DNA of 39,091 nt from Amycolatopsis acidicola (GTDB lineage: Bacteria; Actinomycetota; Actinomycetes; Mycobacteriales; Pseudonocardiaceae), in contig NZ_VMNW02000083.1 in assembly GCF_007713735.2 (NCBI RefSeq), positions 1 to 39,091 on the forward strand, in the 5' to 3' direction. The notes beneath the pieces were generated by a model. That model worked only from the letters and a program-made list of their open reading frames with translations. It had not been told where the DNA came from and searched no databases. A program made the position numbers and the translations under genes. Position 1 is the first letter of the stretch, and each line of letters starts with the position of its first letter. This document shows, one piece after another, positions 30,309-37,647 of the stretch.

Positions 30309-31399
30309 TGTCACCGAACCAGGCGCCCGCCACCATGGAGACGGAACCGAAACCCCGCGCCGGTGCGCCCGCGATCCGGCTTTCCGGGCTGCGCAAGGAG
30401 TTCGGGCCGGTCGTCGCCGTGCGCGGCATCGACGTGGAGATCGCCGAGGGTGAGTTCTTCTCGATGCTCGGGCCCTCGGGGTCGGGCAAGACCACCGTGC
30501 TCCGGATGATCGCCGGGTTCGACCTGCCCACCTCGGGCACGGTCGAACTGGGCGGCCGCGACGTCACCCGGCTCGCGCCGTTCGAGCGCGACGTCAACAC
30601 CGTCTTCCAGGACTACGCGCTGTTCCCGCACATGAACGTCCAGCAGAACGTCGAGTACGGCCTGCGGGTGAAGCGGGTGCCGCGCGCGGAACGCAAACGC
30701 CGTGCCACGGAAGCACTCCGCACCGTCCGGCTGGAGGATTTCGCCGCCCGCAAGCCTTCCCAGCTTTCCGGCGGACAGCGGCAACGCGTCGCGCTCGCCC
30801 GCGCGCTGGTCAACCGGCCCAGGGTGCTCCTGCTCGACGAACCGCTCGGCGCGCTCGATCTCAAACTGCGGCAGGCGATGCAGACCGAGCTGAAGCAGAT
30901 CCAGCGAGACGTCGGCATCACGTTCATCTTCGTCACGCACGACCAGGACGAGGCGCTGACGATGAGCGACCGGATCGCCGTGTTCAACGACGGCCGGATC
31001 GAGCAGACCGGCACCCCGAACGAGGTCTACGAACACCCCGCAAGCGCTTTCGTCGCCGGTTTCGTCGGCACCTCGAACCTGCTTTCGGGCCGTGGCGCGG
31101 AGGCGGTCATCGGGCACAGCGGCACCTACAGCATCCGGCCGGAGAAAATCCACCTCGATCCCGACCTCTCCTCGGCGGCGGAGCCCGGCGAGGTCAGCGC
31201 GACCGGCACGGTCACCGCGACCCATTACGCGGGAGCCACCATCCGCTACGTGGTTTCCCTCGACGCGGGCGGGCAGCTGTCCGCGGTGCGGCAGAACAGC
31301 GACCGCGCCCCCGAGCTTGCCGACGGCCGGGTCCGCCTGGTGTGGCGGCAGGAGCACAACTTCCGGATCCCAGACGACAAGGAGCACACCGATGCGTAA
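30308..31399 (+). CDS. potA: Polyamine-type ABC transporter ATPase (PotA-like)
   Basis: A 363-residue ABC ATPase. Walker A is GPSGSGKTT (residues 55-63), the Q-loop lies in VFQDYALFPHM, the signature is LSGGQRQRVALARAL, and Walker B is VLLLDEPLGALDLK, followed by the HDQDEALTMSD switch His. A C-terminal TOBE-like regulatory domain (about residues 285-360) is present, as in PotA. The ATG at 30308 overlaps the aldehyde dehydrogenase stop; upstream frames inside that gene are ignored. Its own stop lies inside the start of the binding-protein gene (8-bp overlap). Substrate class (putrescine or spermidine) is inferred from the family and the dehydrogenase. Confidence 0.93.
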   Translation: MSPNQAPATMETEPKPRAGAPAIRLSGLRKEFGPVVAVRGIDVEIAEGEFFSMLGPSGSGKTTVLRMIAGFDLPTSGTVELGGRDVTRLAPFERDVNTVFQDYALFPHMNVQQNVEYGLRVKRVPRAERKRRATEALRTVRLEDFAARKPSQLSGGQRQRVALARALVNRPRVLLLDEPLGALDLKLRQAMQTELKQIQRDVGITFIFVTHDQDEALTMSDRIAVFNDGRIEQTGTPNEVYEHPASAFVAGFVGTSNLLSGRGAEAVIGHSGTYSIRPEKIHLDPDLSSAAEPGEVSATGTVTATHYAGATIRYVVSLDAGGQLSAVRQNSDRAPELADGRVRLVWRQEHNFRIPDDKEHTDA

Positions 31400-32597
31400 C
31401 AGCCGGACCCTGCGCCTGCTCGCCGGCCTGGTGTGCGTGGGCACCGCGATCGCGGCCTGCGGCACCTCGAGCACCAGCTCGTCGAACGCGGGCGGGGCGG
31501 GTTTCACCCCACCCAAACTGGAACCGATGGCCCAGCTCGGCCAGCCCGAGGGCGCGCTGAACGTGCTGGCTTGGCCCGGTTACGCGGAAAACGGCTCCAA
31601 CGATCCCAACGTCAACTGGGTCACCCCGTTCGAACAGCAGACCGGCTGCAAGGTCAACGTCAAAACCTTCGGCACCTCCGACGAGGCACTGAACCTGATG
31701 AAGACCGGCGAGTACGACGTGGTCTCCGCCTCGGGTGACGCCTCGCTGCGGCTCGTCGCCTCCGGTGACGTGGAGCCGGTGAACACCAGCCTCGTGCCGA
31801 ACTACGCCGACGTGTTCGACTTCCTCAAGAACAAGTCGTGGAACAGTGTGAACAACGTGTCCTACGGCATCCCGCACGGCTGGGGCGCGAACCTGCTCAC
31901 CTGGCGCACGGACAAGGTGCAGCCCGCGCCCACGTCCTGGTCGGCGATGTTCGACCCGAACACGCCGTACAAGGGCAAGATCAGCGGCTACGACTCGCCC
32001 ATCTACATCGCCGACGCCGCGTTGTACCTGATGAAGCACAATCCCGAGCTGGGCATCAAGAACCCGTACGCGCTGGACGACAAGCAGTTCACCGCGGCGG
32101 TGGACCTGCTCAAACAGCAGCGCCCGCTGATCTCGGAGTACTGGTCGGACTACCTCAAGGAAAGCCAGGCGTTCAAGAACGGCGACTCGGTGCTGGGCAC
32201 GGCCTGGCAGGTGACGGTGAACGTGACCCAGGGCGAAGGCGCGCCGCTGCAGGCCATCGTGCCGAGCGAGGGGGCGACCGGCTGGTCGGACACCTGGATG
32301 GTGGCGACCAAGTCGCAGCACAAGACGTGCGCCTACAAGTGGATGGACTACATCATCAGCCCCAAGGTCAACGCCCAGGTGGCGGAGTACTTCGGCGAGG
32401 CGCCGGCGAACTCCAAGGCGTGCGGGCAGACCACGGACGCGACGTTCTGCGACACCTACCACGCCAGCGACAGCGCATACGCGTCACAGATCTACTACTG
32501 GACCACGCCGATCGCCCAGTGCCTCGACGGCCGCACGGACGTGCAGTGCAAGGACTACGGCGACTGGACGCGCGCCTGGACCGAGATCAAGGGCTGA
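31392..32597 (+). CDS. potD: Polyamine-type ABC substrate-binding lipoprotein (PotD-like)
   Basis: A 401-residue exported lipoprotein. The signal peptide ends in the lipobox I-A-A-C with lipidated Cys23, followed by a Ser/Thr/Asn-rich linker. The mature part is a type II binding fold with LNVLAWPGYAENG, VKTFGTSDEALNLMKTGEYDVVSASGDAS, IPHGWGANLLTW and GWSDTWMVATKSQHK, in line with PotD/PotF-type proteins. Four or more Cys in the C-terminal part (KAC, TFCDTY, AQCLDG, VQCKD) may form disulfides. ATG 31392 overlaps the ATPase stop; the permease follows 4 bp after the stop. Ligand not provable from sequence. Confidence 0.92.
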   Translation: MRNSRTLRLLAGLVCVGTAIAACGTSSTSSSNAGGAGFTPPKLEPMAQLGQPEGALNVLAWPGYAENGSNDPNVNWVTPFEQQTGCKVNVKTFGTSDEALNLMKTGEYDVVSASGDASLRLVASGDVEPVNTSLVPNYADVFDFLKNKSWNSVNNVSYGIPHGWGANLLTWRTDKVQPAPTSWSAMFDPNTPYKGKISGYDSPIYIADAALYLMKHNPELGIKNPYALDDKQFTAAVDLLKQQRPLISEYWSDYLKESQAFKNGDSVLGTAWQVTVNVTQGEGAPLQAIVPSEGATGWSDTWMVATKSQHKTCAYKWMDYIISPKVNAQVAEYFGEAPANSKACGQTTDATFCDTYHASDSAYASQIYYWTTPIAQCLDGRTDVQCKDYGDWTRAWTEIKG

Positions 32598-32601
32598 ACC
32601 G

Positions 32602-33459
32602 ATGAGCGTCGCCGCCGGTGCCTCGAGTTTCCTTTACCGCAAGCCGAAACTGCGGCTGGGGATCCTGCTGTCCGCGCCACTGCTGTGGCTCGGGCTGGCC
32701 TACCTCGGCGCGCTGGCGGCGTTGTTCGTCACCGCCTTCTGGAGCACGGACACGTTCACCGGCCAGGTCGTGACGTCCTGGTCGCTGGACAACTTCGTCA
32801 CCCTGTTCACCGAAGACGTCTACCGCACGATCACGGTGCGCACCGTCGGCATCGCCGCGCTCGTGACGGTGGTGGACGCGGTGATCGCCTTCCCGATGGC
32901 GTTCGCGATGGCCAAGTTCTGCTCGCCGCGGGCGCAGCGGCTCCTGGTGATCGCGGTGATGACCCCGCTGTGGGCGAGCTATCTCGTGAAGGCGTACTCG
33001 TGGCGGGTCATGTTGTCGGGCAACGGTTTGTGGTCCTGGCTGCTGGGCGCCACCCCCGGATACGGCGTGACGGCGACGGTGATCACGCTGTCGTACCTGT
33101 GGTTGCCGTACATGATCCTGCCGATCTACGCGGGCCTCGACCGGTTGCCCGATTCCCTGGTGGACGCCGCCGGTGACCTGGGTGCAAGGCCGTGGCGGAC
33201 CTTCACGTCGGTGATTCTGCCGCTGACGTTCCCCGCGATCGTCGCCGGTTCGATCTTCACGTTCTCGTTGTCGCTGGGCGACTACATCACCGTGAAGATC
33301 GTCGGCGGGGCCAGCCAGATGCTCGGCAACGTCGTCTACGACAACATCGGGGCGGCGAACAATCTGCCCTTCGCCGCGACCGTGGCCACCGTGCCCGTCG
33401 TGATCATGCTCGTCTACCTGGCCGCCGTGCGGCGCACCGGAGCCTTGGAGAACCTGTGA
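32602..33459 (+). CDS. potB: ABC transporter permease (PotB-like)
   Basis: A 285-residue membrane protein with about six helices. The EAA-like loop reads LVDAAGDLGARPWRTFTSVILPLTFPAI (about residues 178-205), which docks onto the ATPase, and the first helix follows LRLGILLSAPLLWLGLAYLGALAAL. Sequence and order (ATPase, binding protein, permease B, permease C) match spermidine/putrescine importers. The stop overlaps the next GTG (GTGA), so the two permeases are made together. Confidence 0.92.
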   Translation: MSVAAGASSFLYRKPKLRLGILLSAPLLWLGLAYLGALAALFVTAFWSTDTFTGQVVTSWSLDNFVTLFTEDVYRTITVRTVGIAALVTVVDAVIAFPMAFAMAKFCSPRAQRLLVIAVMTPLWASYLVKAYSWRVMLSGNGLWSWLLGATPGYGVTATVITLSYLWLPYMILPIYAGLDRLPDSLVDAAGDLGARPWRTFTSVILPLTFPAIVAGSIFTFSLSLGDYITVKIVGGASQMLGNVVYDNIGAANNLPFAATVATVPVVIMLVYLAAVRRTGALENL

Positions 33460-34262
33460 ACTTCTCGAAGACGACGAGGTACGTGCTGCGCGGGGCGCTG
33501 GTCCTCGGGCTTGCCGTGATCTACATCCCGCTGCTTGTGGTATTGCTCAACTCGGTGAACGCCGATCCGGCGTTCGGCTGGCCGCCTTCGGGGTTCACGC
33601 TGGAATGGTGGAGCAGGGCACTCGGGAACTCCGGGGTGCTCAACGCATTGTGGACGAGCCTGATCGCCGGGGTTTCGGCCACCGCGATCGCGCTGGTGCT
33701 CGGCACCATGGCCGCGTTCGCGCTGCAGCGATACCGGTTCTTCGGGCGGGATTCGGTGTCGCTGCTGATAATCCTGCCGATCGCCCTGCCGGGGATCGTG
33801 ACCGGTATCGCGCTGAACAACGCGTTCCGCACGATCCTCGGGATCGATCTCGGCCTGCTGACGGCGATCATCGCGCACGCGACGTTCTGCATCGTCGTGG
33901 TCTTCAACAACGTGGTCGCCCGGCTGCGGCGGATGGGCGGGAACCTGGAGGAGGCCTCGGCCGACCTCGGCGCGGATGGTGTGACCACCTTCCGGCTGGT
34001 CACCTTCCCGATGCTGCGCTCCGCGCTGCTCGCCGGCGGGCTGCTCGCGTTCGCGCTGTCGTTCGACGAGATCATCGTGACCACGTTCACCCTGGGCGCG
34101 GGCCTGCAGACGCTGCCGATCTGGATCCTGGACAACCTGTTCCGCCCGAACCAGGCGCCGGTGGTGAACGTGGTCGCCGCGGTGCTGATCGTGGTGTCGA
34201 CCGTGCCGGTCTACCTCGCGCAACGACTTTCCGGCGACACGGCCAGCGGAGGGCGCATGTAG
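33456..34262 (+). CDS. potC: ABC transporter permease (PotC-like)
   Basis: A 268-residue permease with six predicted helices. The EAA-like loop is LEEASADLGADGVTTFRLVTFPMLRSALLAG, and LSFDEIIVTTFTLGAGLQTLPIWI near the C terminus is typical of PotC/PotI. GTG 33456 overlaps the upstream stop; an upstream in-frame start at 33192 lies within the PotB-like gene and is ignored. It closes the operon that starts at 28884. Only 87 bp separate it from the undecaprenyl pyrophosphatase gene and no clear hairpin is seen there. Confidence 0.92.
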   Translation: MNFSKTTRYVLRGALVLGLAVIYIPLLVVLLNSVNADPAFGWPPSGFTLEWWSRALGNSGVLNALWTSLIAGVSATAIALVLGTMAAFALQRYRFFGRDSVSLLIILPIALPGIVTGIALNNAFRTILGIDLGLLTAIIAHATFCIVVVFNNVVARLRRMGGNLEEASADLGADGVTTFRLVTFPMLRSALLAGGLLAFALSFDEIIVTTFTLGAGLQTLPIWILDNLFRPNQAPVVNVVAAVLIVVSTVPVYLAQRLSGDTASGGRM

Positions 34263-34349
34263 GGCCGCGACTCCAGAGCGTCCGGCGGGTGTGGCGTCAG
34301 GTACTTTCTTGGCGAATGCCAGTGCGTCGCCGTTGTGGAAAGGTCCTCA

Positions 34350-35294
34350 ATGTCCGCTGTGACATATTTCGAGGCGATTGTGGTCGGCGCCCTGCAGGGC
34401 GTGTCCGAATTGTTCCCGGTTTCCAGTCTCGGCCATTCCATTCTGCTGCCGGCGTGGCTGGGCGGATCGTGGGCGAACGATCTGAGCATGGGCAAGGACT
34501 CGCCCTACCTGGCGGTTCTGGTCGCCATGCACGTGGCGACCGCGATCGCGCTCGTCGTCTTCTTCTGGCGGGACTGGGTGCGGATCCTGGGCGGGCTGTG
34601 GACGTCGATCCGGGACCGCGAAGTGGTCGACTCCGACCAGCGGCTGGCATGGCTGCTCGTGCTGGCGACGATCCCGGTCGGCATCGCGGGGCTGCTGCTG
34701 GAGAGCGCGCTGCGCAACTTCCTCGGAAAGCCCATTCCCACGGCGATTTTCCTTGCACTGAACGGGGCGGTGTTGCTGGCCGTGGAGCGGTTCGGCCGCT
34801 CGCGCGCCCCTGAGCCCTCGGTGCCGCTCGCGGCCGAGCAGACGATCGATTTCTCGGCCGAAGTGACCATGCCGATGCGTGCGGTGAGCGTCGAGGAGGC
34901 GTCGGATCTGCGGTTGTCGAAGCTCGGCATCGGCGAGGCGATCCTGATCGGCGCGGCGCAGATCCTGGCCCTGTTCCCGGGAATCAGCCGGTCCGGCATC
35001 ACGATGGTCGCGGGCCTGCGGCGCGGGCTCGACCACGAGGACGCCGCCCGTTTTGCGTTTCTTCTTGCCACGCCGGTGATTTTGGCCGCCGGTGTCCTGA
35101 AGATGCCGTCCCTGTTCACCGAGGAGAACCGCGCCTCACTCGGCCCGGCCCTGGTCGGGAGCCTGGTCGCGGGAATCGCGGCCTACATCGCGGTGCGATT
35201 CCTGACTTCCTATTTCGAAACGCGTACGCTGACGCCGTTCGCTATTTACTGTGTGGTCGCCGGAATCGGTAGTTTGGTGTATTTCGTGGCATGA
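34350..35294 (+). CDS. uppP: Undecaprenyl-diphosphatase UppP (BacA)
   Basis: A 314-residue polytopic membrane enzyme that converts undecaprenyl diphosphate to the monophosphate carrier used for peptidoglycan. The first motif is QGVSELFPVSSLGH with Gln16, Glu20, Ser25/26 and His29, and the second is PGISRSGITMVAGLRRGL, both essential in BacA-type proteins. ATG 34350 follows GGAAAGG by 6 nt, whereas GTG 34335 has no such signal. A 40-residue hydrophilic insertion (about 150-195) separates the two halves. The stop overlaps the CtaG-like start (ATGA). BacA proteins often give low-level bacitracin resistance. Confidence 0.95.
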   Translation: MSAVTYFEAIVVGALQGVSELFPVSSLGHSILLPAWLGGSWANDLSMGKDSPYLAVLVAMHVATAIALVVFFWRDWVRILGGLWTSIRDREVVDSDQRLAWLLVLATIPVGIAGLLLESALRNFLGKPIPTAIFLALNGAVLLAVERFGRSRAPEPSVPLAAEQTIDFSAEVTMPMRAVSVEEASDLRLSKLGIGEAILIGAAQILALFPGISRSGITMVAGLRRGLDHEDAARFAFLLATPVILAAGVLKMPSLFTEENRASLGPALVGSLVAGIAAYIAVRFLTSYFETRTLTPFAIYCVVAGIGSLVYFVA

Positions 35295-36193
35295 TCGAAC
35301 CGCTTTCCTGGGGGCGGATCGCAACAGCTTGGACGTTCGACGTCCCGGCTGTCGTTTTCGTCGTGGTGCTCGGCGCGGGGTATTTGCTGGCCGCGCGCCG
35401 GATGCACCAGTGGGCCCGGGGCCGGACGGTGGCGTTCCTTGCCGGTCTGGGCACTGTCCTGCTGGTGACGTGCTCTTTCCTCGGCGTGTACGACGACACG
35501 CTGTTCTGGGTGCGCGCCACGCAAACGGTGGTGCTGTTGATGATCACCCCGTTGCTGCTCGCGCTCGGCGCCCCGTTCACGCTGGTGCTGGGCGTCTCGC
35601 CGTTCGCGGACACGCTGCGCCGCGTCGGCCGCGGGCGAGCCGCGCGGACGCTGACTTTCCCGCTGGTGATCACGGTGCTGTTGATCGTGCCACCGTTCGC
35701 GCTGTATCTGACGCCGTTGTACGAGCTGACCCTGCGGCACTCGGCGGTCGACGCGCTCGTGCGGTTGGTGCTCGTTTGTTGTGGTTTCGTGTACTTCTGG
35801 ACCAGGCTCCGGCTGGACCCGACTCCCCGCGATGACCACCACCTGGTCTCGTTCGGCATCAGCTTCGCCGAGGTCGTCGTGGATGCTGCGCTCGGCCTGG
35901 TTCTCTGGCTGGGCCCGCTGCGCGCGGCCGGCTACTACGAGGCGCTCGGGCGGCTGTGGGGGCCGGGCCTGCGCACCGACCAGATCATCGGCGCAGGGAT
36001 CCTGTGGATCGGCGGCGACCTCGCCGGCCTGCCTTTCGTCGGCGCGCTGTTCACCCGCTGGATGCGCGACGACGAACGCCAGGCCGAACGAGTCGACCGC
36101 GAACTCGACGAAACGGAGCAGCAAGGCGGCGCCGGACTCTGGTGGGAGTCCGACCCCGTCCTCGCCGAACGCTTCAACCGAAACCGCACCTAG
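35291..36193 (+). CDS. CtaG-like cytochrome c oxidase assembly protein (caa3 type)
   Basis: A 300-residue membrane protein with about seven helices, of the caa3-type CtaG family (distinct from the Cox11-like CtaG). Motifs include GYLLAARRMHQWARGRTVAFL, SFLGVYDDTLFWVRATQTVVLLMITPLLLALG, LTFPLVITVLLIVPPFALYLTPLYE and the C-terminal DLAGLPFVGALFTRWMRDDERQAERVDREL. It is thought to help copper delivery or assembly of cytochrome oxidase. ATG 35291 overlaps the uppP stop, an unusual pairing of a lipid-carrier phosphatase with an oxidase factor. Its stop lies only 5 bp before the first copy of the 21-bp repeat array. Confidence 0.88.
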   Translation: MIEPLSWGRIATAWTFDVPAVVFVVVLGAGYLLAARRMHQWARGRTVAFLAGLGTVLLVTCSFLGVYDDTLFWVRATQTVVLLMITPLLLALGAPFTLVLGVSPFADTLRRVGRGRAARTLTFPLVITVLLIVPPFALYLTPLYELTLRHSAVDALVRLVLVCCGFVYFWTRLRLDPTPRDDHHLVSFGISFAEVVVDAALGLVLWLGPLRAAGYYEALGRLWGPGLRTDQIIGAGILWIGGDLAGLPFVGALFTRWMRDDERQAERVDRELDETEQQGGAGLWWESDPVLAERFNRNRT

Positions 36194-36197
36194 CCCG

Positions 36198-36650
36198 GCA
36201 GCAAGGAACGTCCACTCCAATGCCACCGCAGCAAACGTCCCTTGCTCCGAGGACGCGCCCGAATGCGGTTGGTGCCTGGGTGGGAGCAAACGTCCCTCGC
36301 TCGGCCGCGGCGCAGCAAACGTCCCTTGCTCCCCGCACCCGCCCGGCTGCCCCCGGATTTGAAGCAAACATCCCTTCCTCGGCCGAGGCGGAGCAGACGT
36401 TCCTTGCTCTCGGCACCTGCGCGGCCGTCCTCGGGTTTGGAGCAAACATCCCTTCCTCGGCCGAGGCGGAGCAGACGTTCCTTGCTCTCGGCACCTGCGC
36501 GGCCGTCCTCGGGTTTGGAGCAACCATCCCTTCCTCGGCCCGGCGGGAGCAGACGTTCCTTGCTCCCGCCGGTCGCCCGAGCGTTCGGAGCCGGTCGGTT
36601 GGAGCGAAGGCCCCTTGCTCCGCGAGGCCGGAGCAAACGTCCCTTGCTCT
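36198..36650. repeat. Convergent-gap array of 12 copies of the 21-bp palindrome in six pairs
   Basis: Copies start at 36198 (reverse-like, degraded), 36228, 36283, 36312, 36361, 36390, 36439, 36468, 36517, 36546, 36601 and 36630. Start-to-start spacing alternates strictly: 29 or 30 bp within a pair, and 49 or 55 bp between pairs. Best copies (36228, 36312, 36630) nearly match the unit that heads the array at 22120. The array fills the whole space between the CtaG-like stop (36193) and the panB stop (36662). The spacing is not a multiple of three, in contrast with the coding array. Confidence 0.9.
36361..36566. repeat. 78-bp tandem duplication within the array
   Basis: Units 36361-36438 and 36439-36516 are nearly identical 78-bp copies, each holding two 21-bp palindromes and their two linkers; a partial third copy runs from 36517 to about 36566. 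This indicates recent unequal recombination or slippage at the level of a pair rather than a single palindrome. Confidence 0.85.
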
Positions 36651-36661
36651 CCGGGGTTGTC

Positions 36662-37519
36662 CTAGTGGAATGCGTGTTCGGGAGCCGGGAACTCGCCCCG
36701 TCGCACTTCGTCGGCGAATGCGGCCGCGGCGCCGGAGAGCTCGCCGGCCAGGTCCGCATACCGCTTGACGAACCGCGGCGACCGGCCGCGACGCAACCCC
36801 GCCATGTCCTGCCAGACGAGCACCTGGGCATCGCAGTCCGGCCCGGCGCCGATACCGACAGTTGGGATCTTCAGCTCATGCGTGACCTGCTTCGCCACCT
36901 CCGCGGGCACCATCTCCATCACCACCGCGAAGGCGCCCGCCTCCTGCAGCGCGACCGCGTCGGCGACCAGGTTCGCGCCCGCCTCGCCACGGCCCTGCAC
37001 GCGGTACCCGCCCAGGTTGTGCTCACTCTGCGGGGTGAAGCCGATGTGGCCCATCACCGGGACCCCGGACCCCGTCAGCGCCTCCACGTGCGGTGCGAAC
37101 CGCTTGCCGCCCTCAAGCTTGACGGCATGGGCCCGGCCTTCCTTCATGAACCGCACCGCGGTCGCCAGCGCCTGCTCGGGCGAGAGCTGGTACGAGCCGA
37201 ACGGCAGATCCGCCACGACCAGGGCGCGTTTGGCAGCCCCGGTCACGGCGCGCACGAGCGGGAGCAGCTCGTCCACCGTCACCGGCAGCGACGTGTCGTA
37301 GCCGAAGACGTTGTTCGCGGCGGAGTCGCCGACCAGCAGCACCGGGATACCGGCCTCGTCGAACAGCTCGGCGGTGTACATGTCGTACGCCGTGAGCATC
37401 GGCCACGGTTCGCCGCGGTCCTTCAGCTCTTGCAGGTGGGGGATGCGCACCTTCTTGGCGGGCGCGCCGGTTTTGGGGCCGTTGCCGTAGGGCGCCACGG
37501 TCTCACCAGAATTGGACAT
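36662..37519 (-). CDS. panB: 3-methyl-2-oxobutanoate hydroxymethyltransferase
   Basis: A 285-residue enzyme of pantothenate and CoA synthesis that transfers a hydroxymethyl group from methylene-tetrahydrofolate to ketoisovalerate. LVGDSAANNVFGYDTSLPVT holds the metal-binding Asp, ADLPFGSY, AHAVKLEGG, VMGHIGFTPQSEHNLGGYRVQGR and IPTVGIGAGPDCDAQVLVWQDM are panB signatures. ATG 37519 is preferred; an upstream open frame adds about 38 unrelated residues. It begins with a PanB-unusual but common actinobacterial N-terminal extension of about 20 residues. Divergent from the LysX-like gene across 128 bp, which includes a GACAC-C-GTGTC palindrome (37589-37599). Its 3' end abuts the repeat array. Confidence 0.95.
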   Translation of the reverse strand: MSNSGETVAPYGNGPKTGAPAKKVRIPHLQELKDRGEPWPMLTAYDMYTAELFDEAGIPVLLVGDSAANNVFGYDTSLPVTVDELLPLVRAVTGAAKRALVVADLPFGSYQLSPEQALATAVRFMKEGRAHAVKLEGGKRFAPHVEALTGSGVPVMGHIGFTPQSEHNLGGYRVQGRGEAGANLVADAVALQEAGAFAVVMEMVPAEVAKQVTHELKIPTVGIGAGPDCDAQVLVWQDMAGLRRGRSPRFVKRYADLAGELSGAAAAFADEVRRGEFPAPEHAFH

Positions 37520-37647
37520 CGTCGTCGACCAACCTTCCCTCGAGGCCCTCGTCGGGTCCCCGGGTCGTGGATCTGGGCAACCAAGCGTGACACCGTGTCG
37601 CGACCCCGCCCAAGTGCCTGCGACGAGCTTCACACGGGGTGGTGACC

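Noticed and set aside
36174..36831. Minus-strand open frames across the intergenic repeat array
   Set aside because: They owe their length and repeats to the palindrome array and run into the panB gene in another frame.
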